From Roseisalinus antarcticus (GTDB lineage: Bacteria > Pseudomonadota > Alphaproteobacteria > Rhodobacterales > Rhodobacteraceae), in contig NZ_FWFZ01000001.1 of assembly GCF_900172355.1 (NCBI RefSeq), positions 434,001-498,000 on the forward strand: a stretch of 64,000 nucleotides of DNA. Direction: 5' to 3'. Within the stretch, counting starts at the first letter, position 1; every line of letters begins with the position of its first letter. Position numbers and translations under genes: made by a program. Positions 35,035 through 44,868 of this stretch are shown piece by piece. Under the pieces are notes generated by a model. The model made no database searches. It was not told where the DNA came from and saw only the letters and a list, made by a program, of their open reading frames with translations.

Positions 35035-35978
35035 TGGCTGAACCGGGCAGCGGTGTTCACACCGACCTCAGCGACCTCGGGGGCGACGCGTGGCGCCACG
35101 CTTTTTTCGCGGCCGGGCGCGATGGCGGTTTTCACGAGCCTCTGGGCCCATATCACGACGCGGTCTGCGTGGTCGGCGGCGACAGCCTGGTGGTGACCTT
35201 CGAGGTCGACAGCCGGATCGAGGATGTCGCCACCGACAATGCGCCGCGCGGCTGGATCATGGCCCGCGACGAGGGCTGGTCCACGCTGACGCTGCTCAGC
35301 CGTGGCGAGACCTGGTACCGCGACAGCGCGGTATACGATTTCTTCGACCGGATGACCGATGGCGGGTTCTTCGAAGAGTTCGAACGGGTTCTGTTCTATG
35401 GCGCGGGCTCGGCGGGCTATGCCGCCGCGGCCTTTTCCGTGGCGGCGCCGGGGTCGCGGGTGGTGGCGCTGCGGCCGCAGGCCACGCTGGATGCGCGGAC
35501 GGCGGGCTGGGATCCGCGCTACCGGGCGCATCGGCGCGTGTCCTTCGAGGATCGCTATGGCTATGCGCCGGACATGCTGGAGGCCGCCGACGCGGGCTAT
35601 GTGCTCTATGATCCGGCCGAGGACGAGGACGCGATGCATGCGGCCCTGTTCCGCAAGCCCAACGTGACCCGCCTGCCCTGCCCGCAGCTGGGCTGGAACC
35701 TCGACCGAAACCTGCACGGCATGGATATCCTGGCACCGATGATGCGGCACGCCATGGCCGGCGACCTGACCGAGGCGCGTTTCTGGGCGCTGATGCGGGC
35801 CCGCCGGACCCACGCGCCCTACCTGCGCAGCCTGCTGACGCGGCTGGAGGATTCCGGGCGGCTGGAGCTGGCCAAGCGCGTCTGCCGCCATGCGATCACC
35901 AAGACGCCCCGGCCGCATTTCCGCAAGCGCCTGGCCGCGCTGGAAGACCGCGAAGCCGCCTGGACCGCCGCCCAGTGA
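35035..35978 (+). CDS. conserved hypothetical protein of a Rhodobacterales family
   Basis: A 314-residue soluble protein. I recognise it only as a family common in Roseobacter-type genomes, sometimes labelled PAPS reductase without good reason. It has conserved-looking segments GWSTLTLLSRGETWYRDSAV, FFEEFERVLFYGAGSAGYAA and PQATLDARTAGWDPRYRAHR. The FYGAGSAGYAAAAFSVAAPG stretch resembles the nucleophile turn of an alpha/beta-hydrolase, but it lacks the standard GxSxG. ACGGGAGTACCGACC lies before the ATG. A 14-bp repeat overlaps its stop codon. Confidence 0.7.
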
Positions 35979-36000
35979 CGATTGGCCAGTGACGATTGGC
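35973..36000 (+). repeat. 14-bp tandem duplication across a stop codon
   Basis: CAGTGACGATTGGC occurs twice in a row (35973-35986, 35987-36000); a third degenerate copy (CAGTGACGGGTGGC) starts at 36015. The first copy contains the last codon and the TGA of the preceding gene. Confidence 0.9.
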
Positions 36001-36117
36001 CGGTGGCGGACAGCCCAGTGACGGGTGGCCCATCGCCGGAGGCACGCCGACGGTCACCATGTTCGCAGGCAGCCTTGTGACGGCCGGCGCAGTCCGGGGC
36101 GCGGCCCCGGGTCGGCA

Positions 36118-36399
36118 CTAGGTCTTGGGGCCTTCGACCACCTTGCGGATCGCCGCGATGATCCGGGTCGCGAAATAGCCCAGCGCCCCGCCGAGTATCA
36201 GCCCGAAGGGTGTTCCGCTGTCGAAGGCCGCGTTGAGCAGGGCGGCGGCCAGCATCACTATCATGAAGGCCAGCGCCTTGATCTCGGCCGGCTCGACCTT
36301 GACATGCGCCGCCATGGACCGCGCGAGCGGCCGCGCGGCGGTCTCTTCGGCGGCCGGTGTCAGGTAGCCGGCGACAATGGCGATCAAGAAGCCGAGCAT
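36118..36399 (-). CDS. small two-helix membrane protein, unknown function
   Basis: A 93-residue protein starting MLGFLIAIVAGYLTPAAEET. Hydrophobic segments lie at residues 1-15, 40-57 (ALAFMIVMLAAALLNAAF) and 62-80 (FGLILGGALGYFATRIIAAI). The ATG at 36399 has GGAG seven bases upstream, which decides it over the longer open frame to 36462. It is divergent from pyrC. I recognise no named family. Confidence 0.7.
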   Translation of the reverse strand: MLGFLIAIVAGYLTPAAEETAARPLARSMAAHVKVEPAEIKALAFMIVMLAAALLNAAFDSGTPFGLILGGALGYFATRIIAAIRKVVEGPKT

Positions 36400-36509
36400 G
36401 GGGTGTCTCCGATCCAGAAAAACGCGTGCCATCAATATCGTCCGGTCCGTGGCGCGGCGCAAGGGGCGTGGCTCTGGTGCATGGACGCGCGGCGATGTAA
36501 GCCAAGGGC

Positions 36510-37550
36510 ATGACCCAGACCCTGACCCTGCGCCGTCCCGACGACTGGCACCTGCACCTGCGCGATGGCCCGCTGCTGCACGGGGTCCTGTCCGACAGCG
36601 CGGCGCATTTCGCCCGGGCGATCATCATGCCGAACCTCGTCCCGCCGGTGGTCACGGGAGCGCAGGCCATGGCCTATCGCGAGCGGATCCTGGCCGCGCG
36701 CCCCGAGGGGTCCGCGTTCACGCCGCTGATGACGCTGTACCTGACCGAGGAGACCGACCCCGAGGACGTGGCCCGCGCCCATGCGGACGGCATCGCCACG
36801 GCGGTCAAGCTCTACCCGGCGGGGGCGACGACGAACTCCGCCTCGGGGGTGCGCGACATGGACAAGGTCCGCCCGGTGCTGGAGCGGATGGCCGAGATCG
36901 GCATGCCGCTGTGTGTCCACGGCGAGGTGACGGATCCGGATGTCGACATCTTCGACCGCGAGGCGGTGTTCATCGACAAGGTGCTCAAGCCGCTGCGGCG
37001 CCAGGTGGCCGACCTGCGCATCGTGATGGAGCATGTGACGACCCAGAACGCGGTCGATTACGTCCGCGACCAGCCCAAGCGGCTGGCGGCGACGATCACC
37101 ACCCACCACCTGATCATCAACCGCAACGCGATGCTCGCGGGCGGAATCCGGCCGCATTACTACTGCCTGCCGGTGGCCAAGCGCGAAAAGCACCGGGTCG
37201 CCCTGGTCGAGGCGGCGGTCTCGGGGGACCGGCGCTTTTTCCTCGGGACCGATTCCGCGCCCCACCTGGACTCGGCCAAGCTGCAGCCCTGCGGCTGTGC
37301 CGGCGTCTATTCCGCACCGGTGACACTGAGCTGCCTGGCCGAGGTCTTTGACGTGGCCGGTGCGCTGAAGAAGCTCGAGGATTTCGTCTCGCTCAACGGC
37401 CCGCGCTTCTACCGGCTGCCGCCCAATGACGAGACGGTCACGCTGGTCAAGGGGCCGCCGCTGGACCGGACCCGAGTGCGCGAGACCGGCGCGGGGCCGG
37501 TCACGGTGTTCGACCCCGGCTTTCCGCTGCACTGGCGCGTCCGGGACTGA
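36510..37550 (+). CDS. pyrC: dihydroorotase, class II
   Basis: Third step of pyrimidine synthesis, carbamoyl-aspartate to dihydroorotate. The 346 residues match E. coli PyrC (348). The zinc-binding HLH pair is at residues 14 and 16 ([10 protein letters not shown]). [14 protein letters not shown] holds the Lys that is carboxylated to bridge the two metals. [17 protein letters not shown] and FLGTDSAPH supply further ligands. pyrE follows after 47 bp, so the two make a pyrimidine operon. Confidence 0.96.
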   Translation: MTQTLTLRRPDDWHLHLRDGPLLHGVLSDSAAHFARAIIMPNLVPPVVTGAQAMAYRERILAARPEGSAFTPLMTLYLTEETDPEDVARAHADGIATAVKLYPAGATTNSASGVRDMDKVRPVLERMAEIGMPLCVHGEVTDPDVDIFDREAVFIDKVLKPLRRQVADLRIVMEHVTTQNAVDYVRDQPKRLAATITTHHLIINRNAMLAGGIRPHYYCLPVAKREKHRVALVEAAVSGDRRFFLGTDSAPHLDSAKLQPCGCAGVYSAPVTLSCLAEVFDVAGALKKLEDFVSLNGPRFYRLPPNDETVTLVKGPPLDRTRVRETGAGPVTVFDPGFPLHWRVRD

Positions 37551-37561
37551 GGGGCCGACAT

Positions 37562-37582
37562 GAGTTTTCTTGCCAAGATGAA
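37562..37582 (+). repeat. partial copy of the edd-eda repeat
   Basis: GAGTTTTCTTGCCAAGATGA and the next base match one arm of the inverted repeat at 8732-8752 in 20 of 21 positions. It lies between pyrC and pyrE. Only one arm is present here, so no hairpin can form. Confidence 0.7.
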
Positions 37583-37597
37583 TGGAGCGCGTCTGAC

Positions 37598-38269
37598 ATG
37601 ATCCCCACTGGATTTCTGGACAAACAGGAGATCGCGCGGCTGAGCGCCAGAATGCTGCTGGAGATCGGTGCGGTGCATTTCAATGCGCGGGAGCCGTTCA
37701 CCCATGCCAGCGGCAACCGGGCGCCGACCTATATCGATTGCCGCAAGCTGATCTCGTTTCCGCGGATCCGGGCGACGCTGATGGATTTCCTGGCCGTCAC
37801 GGTGATGCGCGAGGCGGGCTTCGAGGCGTTCGACAATATCGCGGGCGGCGAGACGGCGGGCATCCCCTTTGCCGCGCTGATGGCGGAGCGGCTGGCGCTG
37901 CCGATGACCTATGTGCGCAAGAAGCCGAAGGGATACGGGCGCAACGCGCGCATCGAAGGCGCGATGTCCGAAGGGCAGCGGGTGCTGCTGGTGGAGGATC
38001 TGACCACCGACGGCGGCTCCAAGCTGTCCTTTGTGGAAGCGATCCGCGAGACCGGCGCGAGCTGTGCGGCGACGGCCGTGATCTTCTACTACGATATCTT
38101 CCCCGAGACCGTGCCACGGCTTGCCGAGCACGGGGTCCAGCTGATTCACCTGTGCACCTGGTGGGACGTGCTGGCCGAAGCCCGCAGCCGCGGCAGTTTC
38201 GATGCCGAAACGCTCGATACGGTGGAGGAATACCTCCGGGCGCCGCGCGAGTGGACACCGGCCGGCTGA
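37598..38269 (+). CDS. pyrE: orotate phosphoribosyltransferase
   Basis: Joins orotate to PRPP to form OMP. The product has 223 residues. The type I phosphoribosyltransferase PRPP motif reads [20 protein letters not shown] near residues 128-147, and [17 protein letters not shown] is the flexible catalytic loop. [19 protein letters not shown] near the N-terminus forms the orotate site. It is the second gene after pyrC; part of a repeat element lies in the 47-bp gap. Confidence 0.95.
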   Translation: MIPTGFLDKQEIARLSARMLLEIGAVHFNAREPFTHASGNRAPTYIDCRKLISFPRIRATLMDFLAVTVMREAGFEAFDNIAGGETAGIPFAALMAERLALPMTYVRKKPKGYGRNARIEGAMSEGQRVLLVEDLTTDGGSKLSFVEAIRETGASCAATAVIFYYDIFPETVPRLAEHGVQLIHLCTWWDVLAEARSRGSFDAETLDTVEEYLRAPREWTPAG

Positions 38270-38444
38270 TCCGCGCCTTGCGCGGCCGATTTGCCGTCAA
38301 GATGTTGACCTGTGCCGGCATGGCGCCCCATGCTGTTGTGGCCGGACACAGCTTTCACAGACGATCCACAGAGATATACAATTTGCGCAGCGTCCGGGGT
38401 TCGGCCTATGACGACCGGCACGAGGAAATCGAGTGGGGTTCGGG

Positions 38445-39947
38445 ATGAACGATATCACGGCATTCAGGGTCGGCGCACCTGCGCCGTCCGAGGCGGGGAC
38501 CGGAGATCTGCCGCATTCGACGGAAGCCGAGCAGCAGCTTCTGGGCGCGATCCTGACCAACAACGACATTTTCGACCGGGTGGCCTCGATCATCGGGCCG
38601 GAGCATTTCTATGACCCCGTACACCGGGCGATCTATGAGACCGCGGCGGCACGGATCACCAAGAACGCGCTCGCCTCGCCGATCACGCTGAAGGCCTTCC
38701 TGGAAGAGCACGAGGGCCTCAAGGAGCTGGGCGGACCGGCCTACCTGGTGCGGCTCGCCGGCTACGCGGTGTCGTCCTATGCGGTGCGCGACTACGCCCA
38801 GATGATCTATGACCTGGCGATTCGGCGGGAGCTGATCTCTCTGGGCCAGGACATCGCCGACAGGGCGGGCCGGGTCGAGGTGCATTCGGAGCCGCGCGAG
38901 CAGATCGTGGACGCCGAGCAGAAGCTCTACAAGCTCGCCGAGCAGGGCCAGACGGAGCGCGGGTTCCAGTCGTTCCTGCGGGCGGTGACGGACGCGGTGA
39001 ACGTGGCCAACGCGGCCTATCAGCGCGAGGGCGGGCTTGCCGGGATCTCAACCGGGTTGACGGACCTGGACCGCAAGCTGGGCGGGCTGCACAAGTCGGA
39101 CCTTCTGATCCTCGCCGGGCGACCCTCGATGGGCAAGACCTCGCTGGCGACCAATATCGCGTTCAACATCGCCAAGGCCTATCGCAAAGGCACCCTGACC
39201 GACGGCAGCGAGGGGGCGGTCGATGGCGGGGTGGTGGGGTTCTATTCGCTGGAGATGTCAGCCGAGCAGCTTGCCGCGCGGATCCTGAGCGAGGCCTCGG
39301 AGGTGCCCTCGGAGCAGATCCGGCGCGGGGACATGACCGAGGGCGAGTTCCGACGTTTCGTGGACGCGGCGAAGTCGCTGGAGGCCTGCCCGCTTTATAT
39401 CGACGACACGCCGGCCCTGCCGATCAGCCAGCTGGCCGCGCGGGCGCGGCGGCTGAAGCGGACCTACGGGCTGGATGCGCTGTTCGTGGACTATCTGCAG
39501 CTGGTGCGGCCGGCGAGCGCCAAGGACAGCCGGGTCAACGAGGTCTCGGAGATCACCCAGGGTCTGAAGGCCATCGCCAAGGAGCTGGACATTCCGGTCG
39601 TCGCACTCTCGCAGCTGTCGCGCCAGGTGGAAAGCCGCGAGGACAAGCGGCCTCAGTTGAGTGACCTGCGGGAATCGGGCTCGATCGAGCAGGACGCGGA
39701 CGTGGTGATGTTCGTGTTCCGCGAGGAATACTACAAGGAGCGCGAGAAGCCCGGCGACCACGAGATGGAGAAGATGGCCAGCTGGCAGGACGAGATGGAG
39801 CGGCTGCACGGCAAGGCCGAGGTCATCATCGGCAAGCAGCGTCACGGGCCGATCGGGTCGGTGGACCTGTCCTTCGAGGGACGATTCACCCGGTTCGGCA
39901 ACCTGGTCAAGCCATGGCAGCAGACTGTGGGCGGTGACACGTTCTAG
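38445..39947 (+). CDS. dnaB: replicative DNA helicase DnaB
   Basis: Hexameric helicase of the replication fork. About 500 residues. The N-terminal DnaB domain begins PHSTEAEQQLLGAILTNN. The RecA-like motor has Walker A AGRPSMGKTSLATNIAF near residue 225, Walker B LDALFVDYLQLVRP near 345, LSQLSRQVESREDKRP and IIGKQRHGPIGS. An in-frame GTG lies at 38433, but GAGTGGGG is spaced for the ATG at 38445. No intein or insertion interrupts it. Confidence 0.96.
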   Translation: MNDITAFRVGAPAPSEAGTGDLPHSTEAEQQLLGAILTNNDIFDRVASIIGPEHFYDPVHRAIYETAAARITKNALASPITLKAFLEEHEGLKELGGPAYLVRLAGYAVSSYAVRDYAQMIYDLAIRRELISLGQDIADRAGRVEVHSEPREQIVDAEQKLYKLAEQGQTERGFQSFLRAVTDAVNVANAAYQREGGLAGISTGLTDLDRKLGGLHKSDLLILAGRPSMGKTSLATNIAFNIAKAYRKGTLTDGSEGAVDGGVVGFYSLEMSAEQLAARILSEASEVPSEQIRRGDMTEGEFRRFVDAAKSLEACPLYIDDTPALPISQLAARARRLKRTYGLDALFVDYLQLVRPASAKDSRVNEVSEITQGLKAIAKELDIPVVALSQLSRQVESREDKRPQLSDLRESGSIEQDADVVMFVFREEYYKEREKPGDHEMEKMASWQDEMERLHGKAEVIIGKQRHGPIGSVDLSFEGRFTRFGNLVKPWQQTVGGDTF

Positions 39948-40021
39948 GACCCGAGCGCCGACCGGAGCAGGGCGGGCCCCCGCGTCGGGGCCGGCCGTGG
40001 TGTTTGCGGGCGGGCGTGGAA

Positions 40022-40084
40022 GGGGGGCGCTGCCCCCCGTCTGCCGGGGCAGACTCCCCCCGGGATATTTGGAACCAGAAGAAG
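40022..40084 (+). repeat. composite repeat element, copy A
   Basis: Hairpin GGGGGGC-GCT-GCCCCCC (40022-40038), followed by CCCGGGATATTTGGAACCAG and AAGAA ending at 40084. It lies between dnaB and the PhzF-like gene. Same layout as the elements at 46394 and 47525. Confidence 0.85.
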
Positions 40085-40127
40085 CCGGAGCCGGGGCGCC
40101 GGCAACAGACCGGGGGAGTGCGAGAAG

Positions 40128-40967
40128 ATGGGGATACGTCCTTTCGTGCAGATGGATGTTTTTGCCGAGCGCGCGGGCCGGGGCAACGGGCTGGCCGTCG
40201 TGGCGGAGGCCGCCGGGCTGAGCGACGCGGACATGCAGGCGTTCGCGGCCTGGACCAACCTGGCGGAGACAACTTTCCTGCTGCCGCCCGACGATCCGGC
40301 CGCCGATTACCGCGTGCGGATCTTCACGCCGCAGCGCGAGATGCCCTTCGCCGGGCATCCGACCCTTGGCTCCTGCGCGGCCTGGCAGCATCTGGGCGGG
40401 CGGCCGAAACTCGACGACCGGGTGGTGCAGGAATGCGCGATCGGGCTGGTTGAGATCGACCAGACCGGCGCCCTGCCCGCCTTCGTCGCGCCGCCCACGG
40501 CGATCCGGCCGATGGCGCCGGCTCTGCGGGACCACGCGCTGGAGCTTCTGGGCCTGGCGCCCGGGGATATCCTGGCCGCTGTGGAGCTGGAGAACGGTCC
40601 GGTCTGGCAACTGTTCGAACTGCGCTCGGCCGGGGCCGTGCTGGCGCTGGATGCGGGGGCGGTCACGTGGGCGCAGGTACCGGCGCTTGCCGTCGTCGGG
40701 CCCCATGCCGCGTGCGCCGGCGCGGCGTGGGAGCAGCGGTTGCTCTCGCCCTCCTCCGGCATGTCGGAAGACCCGGTAACCGGCTCTCTGGCCGCAGCGG
40801 TCGCGCGGTGGCTCGACGACCAGGGGCGGCTTGGCCCGGAGGCGGTGGTCGCACAGGGTGGCCGGATCGGCCGGGACGGGCGCATCCACCTGCGCCGAGA
40901 CCCCGCCGGGCGGGTCCTGGTTGGCGGACGGAGCCATGTGGTGATCGCCGGCACTGTCGATATCTAG
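40128..40967 (+). CDS. PhzF-family isomerase/epimerase-like protein
   Basis: A 279-residue two-half protein with the diaminopimelate-epimerase fold. The catalytic Glu of the family lies in NLAETTFLLP near residue 47, FTPQREMPFAGHPTLGSCAA forms the first substrate loop and SSGMSEDPVTGSLAAAVARW the second. PhzF itself acts in phenazine synthesis, but most homologues, including this one without other phz genes, have unknown substrates. The ATG is preceded by GGGGGAGTGCGAAG. Confidence 0.88.
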   Translation: MGIRPFVQMDVFAERAGRGNGLAVVAEAAGLSDADMQAFAAWTNLAETTFLLPPDDPAADYRVRIFTPQREMPFAGHPTLGSCAAWQHLGGRPKLDDRVVQECAIGLVEIDQTGALPAFVAPPTAIRPMAPALRDHALELLGLAPGDILAAVELENGPVWQLFELRSAGAVLALDAGAVTWAQVPALAVVGPHAACAGAAWEQRLLSPSSGMSEDPVTGSLAAAVARWLDDQGRLGPEAVVAQGGRIGRDGRIHLRRDPAGRVLVGGRSHVVIAGTVDI

Positions 40968-41069
40968 GTGCTCCGGCGCCGGGTCGGCGGAGCCAACCCC
41001 AATGTGACTGGCCTTGGGGCGCCGCTTGCGCGTATCCTTTCCGCCGATCTGATCGGGAGACGGGCCACA

Positions 41070-42356
41070 ATGGACGACGACGGACACCTGAGCCGCAGCG
41101 AGGCGCGCGGCGTCCGCTATGCCCGCGAACTCGAGGGGCATCTGACCTGGCTCGACAGTTTTACCGGCGCGGCGCTGGGTGTGCTGGCAGTCGCGTCAGG
41201 GATCTACACCTTCCTCGGGGTCTCATCGCTGCTCGACGACACCGGAGCGCTGAGCTTTTTCGCGGCCATGGCCTATTCGGTGGCCGTGTCGGTCGGGATC
41301 TTCGTGTTCTGGTCCTATCTGATGCGCTTGTTGCCCGCGGTGCGGACCGCCGCCGCGCGGATGGGGCTGTTCCTGTCCATGATCCTCGGCAGTTGCGCGA
41401 TCATCGCCATGTCGTCCTGGCTGAACGCCGCGGCCCTCGCGGGTGCGGCCGCGGTCGAGCAGCACATGGCCACCACCGTGCAGGAGTACCAATCGGCCCT
41501 GGAGCAGGCCAATGCGATCGCCGTGTCGGCCCAGGGGCTGGAGCGGGATGTCGCCCGCGTCCGGCAATCCTTCGAGGACCTGTCCGAGCAGGAGGCCACC
41601 GGGCAGCTTTCGGGCTTTGCCGGGGAAGGCGCCGTCTTCCGGCTGCTGCGGCAGAAATCCGACGAGTTGCGCGCCCTGGAAGAGCAGATCGCCGGACAGC
41701 AGCCCCTAGTCGACCAGGCCTTCGAGGAGGGCAACGCGATCCTGTCGCGGATGCGGGCGCTCACGGTCGAGCGGGGGGCGGTCGATCCGCGCTCTGTCCT
41801 GTTTTCCGAGGAGGCGGTGCGGCTGGCAAACATCATCACCCGCCTGCGGCAGCTTTCCGTGGCGCCGCTGGTGGTCCGGGCGGCCAACGACCTGCAACGC
41901 TCGGTCGTGCTGCCGGAACTCGACGGGTCCACCGCCGAGACGCGGCAGGGCCAGTCGGCCACCATGAATTCGGTGCTGACCGTGCTGGGCCAGCGCGCCG
42001 ACACCCTGCGCCAGGCGGCCGAGGCGGTGACCGCCCTGCCCCCGCCCGCCGACACGACCTATACGCCGATCTCCACCGCCGACGCGGTGATCCTCTATGC
42101 GGGGAACTTCGTGCCGTCCTGGGCCGGGGCGATCGCCATCGACCTGCTTCCGGCGGTGCTGGTGCTGATCGTCGCGATAACACAATCGGCCATCCGGTCC
42201 GGGCGCGAGGGCGCGGCGACCGAAGATCTGATGACACTGGCAGAGCTCCGCTCGGCGGTCCGGGCCCTGCGCGACGTGGAACGCTCGATGGAGCAGGACC
42301 ACGAGCCGCCGCGCCGGACCATTGCCGCGGTCGACACGGGCCGCCCCGCGGAATGA
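41070..42356 (+). CDS. membrane protein with a large helical extracytoplasmic domain
   Basis: A 428-residue protein I cannot name. Three hydrophobic segments lie near the N-terminus (about 30-50, 58-80, 97-120, e.g. FAAMAYSVAVSVGIFVFWSY) and one near the C-terminus (about 358-380, AIAIDLLPAVLVLIVAITQS). Between them, residues 120-350 are rich in Ala/Gln/Glu/Leu and look like long helices or coiled coils (GLERDVARVRQSFEDLSEQE). GGGAGACGGG lies before the ATG at 41070; the frame is open earlier but is not protein-like there. Coupled by ATGA to the ClpP-like gene. Confidence 0.75.
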   Translation: MDDDGHLSRSEARGVRYARELEGHLTWLDSFTGAALGVLAVASGIYTFLGVSSLLDDTGALSFFAAMAYSVAVSVGIFVFWSYLMRLLPAVRTAAARMGLFLSMILGSCAIIAMSSWLNAAALAGAAAVEQHMATTVQEYQSALEQANAIAVSAQGLERDVARVRQSFEDLSEQEATGQLSGFAGEGAVFRLLRQKSDELRALEEQIAGQQPLVDQAFEEGNAILSRMRALTVERGAVDPRSVLFSEEAVRLANIITRLRQLSVAPLVVRAANDLQRSVVLPELDGSTAETRQGQSATMNSVLTVLGQRADTLRQAAEAVTALPPPADTTYTPISTADAVILYAGNFVPSWAGAIAIDLLPAVLVLIVAITQSAIRSGREGAATEDLMTLAELRSAVRALRDVERSMEQDHEPPRRTIAAVDTGRPAE

Positions 42357-43144
42357 GCGTCCTGCGCCCACACCCCGGGACGCGCGGGGCGATTCGCGCG
42401 ATCCTGTGGCTGCAGGTGGGGCTGGCGGTGGTGCTGCTCGGGTCCGAACTGATCCGGGTGCTGCCGCAGATCGTCTGGCCCTCGGCCGCGCCGGAGCTGA
42501 CGGCGCCGCTCGCCCCGGGCGACCAGACCCGGCGCTATCGTCCCGCCGAGCTTCCCGCGCGGGATGCGCCGCCCGGATCGCGGCCCGTGCCGGTGACGAC
42601 CGACATGCCCTCGCGCCTGCTGTTCGAGCCCGCGACCTGGGAGGGGCGCGAGACGCTGACCCTCACCGGGACCATCGCGCCGGGGGATGCGGAGCGTCTG
42701 TCGGACTATCTTGACGGGCGCACGGCGCCGGAGCTGGTCTTTCTCAACTCGCCCGGCGGGTCTGTCGGAGATGCGCTGAGCATCGGCCGGAGCTTGCGGG
42801 AGATGGAGGCAGAAACGCGCATGTCGCAGGCCGATATCTGCCTCTCGGCCTGCCCCTACATGCTCGCCGCCGGTGTCCGGCGCCAGGTCGCCGAGGGGGC
42901 CATGGTCGGGGTCCATCAGCATTTCTTCGGCGAGAACATTGCCTTGCCGGCCTTTCTTGCGGTGGAGGACATCCAGCGTGGCCAGGGCGAGGTGATGGCC
43001 TATCTCGCGGAAATGGGGATAGACCCGTTGCTGATGCAGCCCGCGCTGGTGACCCCGCCGGACGAGATCTACCTGCTGACGGCCGAAGAGCTGTCGCGCT
43101 ATGGGCTGGTCACCCCGGCCGACGGCGCCGAGCCGGACACCTGA
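42353..43144 (+). CDS. membrane-anchored ClpP-like serine protease homologue
   Basis: A 263-residue protein. An N-terminal hydrophobic anchor (about 14-36, ILWLQVGLAVVLLGSELIRV) and a Pro-rich linker lead to a ClpP/crotonase-fold domain: VFLNSPGGSVGDALSIGRSL near 135, the candidate nucleophile Ser in ICLSACPYMLAAG near 168 and the candidate His in MVGVHQHFF near 188. Cys residues flank the Ser, suggesting a periplasmic site with a disulphide. It starts inside the stop codon of the helical membrane-protein gene, so the two are made together and probably form a complex. Confidence 0.8.
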   Translation: MSVLRPHPGTRGAIRAILWLQVGLAVVLLGSELIRVLPQIVWPSAAPELTAPLAPGDQTRRYRPAELPARDAPPGSRPVPVTTDMPSRLLFEPATWEGRETLTLTGTIAPGDAERLSDYLDGRTAPELVFLNSPGGSVGDALSIGRSLREMEAETRMSQADICLSACPYMLAAGVRRQVAEGAMVGVHQHFFGENIALPAFLAVEDIQRGQGEVMAYLAEMGIDPLLMQPALVTPPDEIYLLTAEELSRYGLVTPADGAEPDT

Positions 43145-43166
43145 CGGCAGCGATCCGCGGGCGAGG

Positions 43167-43637
43167 TCAGGAGAATTCCGCCAGCGCATCCCAGGCGCGA
43201 TCCGGGCGGGCCCCGTCGCGCCCGACAGGGCCCGACGACAGGCGCCGTGCGGTGCCCGGCGCCACGCGCCCCAACTCTCGCAGGGCCGAGGCCAGTGCCG
43301 AGGGCGGCGCGAGGCGTGGCAGCCGCGGCCCCCGAAACCCCAGGCGCCGGGCCTCCGGCTCGTCCATGTCGGACAGCAGGACATAGGGCACACCCATGCG
43401 CATCAGCCGTCCGATCACCGGGCGCACGCTTTCCCCCACCAGTTCCGGCGCCACGAAAACGCCGTCGATCCGGTCGGACGCATGGTCCAGCCGCGCCATC
43501 GCCTGCGGCACATGGCTTGCTATGGCCAGGACCCTGTGGCCCTGATCCTCGAGCTTGGTTTCCAGATCGATGGAGGCAACCGTCTGTTCGTCGAACAGCA
43601 TCACCGCAAGCCCACGGGCTTTCTGTCGGTCAATCAC
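43167..43637 (-). CDS. degenerate receiver-like protein
   Basis: A 156-residue protein whose first 110 residues follow the response-regulator fold (LAVMLFDEQTVASIDLETKL, ending VPYVLLSDM) but the phosphorylated Asp position reads DGVFVAPELV, without a clear acceptor. It is probably phosphorylation-independent. The start is GTG at 43637, with GGAGGAG six bases upstream; the open frame upstream is not protein-like. It is convergent with the ClpP-like operon and divergent from alr. No output domain. Confidence 0.65.
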   Translation of the reverse strand: MIDRQKARGLAVMLFDEQTVASIDLETKLEDQGHRVLAIASHVPQAMARLDHASDRIDGVFVAPELVGESVRPVIGRLMRMGVPYVLLSDMDEPEARRLGFRGPRLPRLAPPSALASALRELGRVAPGTARRLSSGPVGRDGARPDRAWDALAEFS

Positions 43638-43830
43638 AATCTCTCCTCCCCAGCAGAGTGTGATGGTGCGCGGCCTGTGAGCCAACCGTTCGCACGATGT
43701 GACCCCTGACCGCGACCTCAATATATCCGATTCCCCCCACGCGCGGAGCGAAAAATTTCGAAGTCGGTAACAAATTGCTGATGGGCCGAGGTCCCTTGAC
43801 CCTGCCGCGCACCCTGTCAAAAGGCTTTTC

Positions 43831-44868
43831 ATGGGCAGTGGACACCTCACGATCGACCTTGGTGCGCTTGCGGCGAACTGGACCGCGCTGGATGCCAAGA
43901 CCGCCTGCGAGACGGCGGCCGTGGTCAAGGCGAACGGCTATGGCCTGGGCGCGGACCGCGTGGCCCGTACGCTGGCGCGGGCGGGGGCCCGGCGCTTCTT
44001 CGTGGCGGTCGCGGAAGAGGGCTCGGCGGTGCGCGACGGGGCCGGGCCGAACGTGGATATCTGCGTGTTTTCAGGGCACATGCCCGGCGATACCGAGATG
44101 ATCTCGGATCTCGGGCTGGTGCCGATGCTGAACTCCCTCGATCAGGTGCTGCGCCATTTCGAGGCCCTGCCCGGCCATCCCTTCGGGATCCAGCTGGACA
44201 GCGGGATGAACCGGCTGGGCATGGAGATGTCGGAATGGGCGGCCGTCGCGGAAATCGCGATCGAGCAGCGCCCGGTGCTGCTGATGAGTCACCTCGCCTG
44301 CGCCGACGACCCGGACCACCCGATGAATGCGCGGCAATTGGCCGAATTTCGCCGGATGACCGATGGCACCGGCGTGCCCCGGTCGCTGGCCGCCACCGGC
44401 GGGATCCTGATGGGCCCGGAGTTCCATTTCGAGATGACCCGCCCGGGAATCGGTCTTTACGGCGGGCTACCCTTCGCCGATGCCCGGCCGGTGGTGCATC
44501 TCGACCTGCCGGTGATCCAGGTGCGCGATGTCGAGGCCGGCGAGACCGTGGGCTATGGCAACACCTGGACCGCGCCCGCGCCTTGCCGGATCGCCACCGT
44601 GGCTGCGGGCTATGCCGACGGGATCACGCGGCACCTGTCCGACAGCGTGACCATGTGGCACGGCGACACGCCCTGCCCGCTGCGGGGCCGGGTCTCGATG
44701 GATCTGCTGACCGTGGACGTGACCGCCTGCGAGGAGGAGCCCACGGCGCTGTCGCTGCTCAACCATCGCCAGGGCGTCGACGACCTGGCCGATATCGCGG
44801 GCACCATCGGGTACGAGCTTCTGACCCAGCTCGGGCACCGCTATGCCCGGCGGACGACCGGGCCATGA
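43831..44868 (+). CDS. alr: alanine racemase
   Basis: PLP enzyme that supplies D-alanine for peptidoglycan. The 345 residues are slightly short of the usual 350-370. The PLP Lys33 lies in [19 protein letters not shown]. Other family motifs are [24 protein letters not shown], the second catalytic region [14 protein letters not shown] with Tyr, and [12 protein letters not shown]. The stop overlaps the mlaE start (ATGA), so cell-wall and outer-membrane lipid functions are co-expressed here. Confidence 0.94.
   Translation: MGSGHLTIDLGALAANWTALDAKTACETAAVVKANGYGLGADRVARTLARAGARRFFVAVAEEGSAVRDGAGPNVDICVFSGHMPGDTEMISDLGLVPMLNSLDQVLRHFEALPGHPFGIQLDSGMNRLGMEMSEWAAVAEIAIEQRPVLLMSHLACADDPDHPMNARQLAEFRRMTDGTGVPRSLAATGGILMGPEFHFEMTRPGIGLYGGLPFADARPVVHLDLPVIQVRDVEAGETVGYGNTWTAPAPCRIATVAAGYADGITRHLSDSVTMWHGDTPCPLRGRVSMDLLTVDVTACEEEPTALSLLNHRQGVDDLADIAGTIGYELLTQLGHRYARRTTGP

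Noticed and set aside
35401-35470. Alpha/beta-hydrolase active site in the unknown protein at 35035-35978
   Set aside because: FYGAGSAGY looks like a nucleophile turn but lacks GxSxG, and no convincing Asp/His partners can be placed.
38345-38372. DnaA boxes before dnaB
   Set aside because: The two candidates (CTTTCACA and GATCCACAG regions) match only 7 of 9 positions each, within chance expectation.
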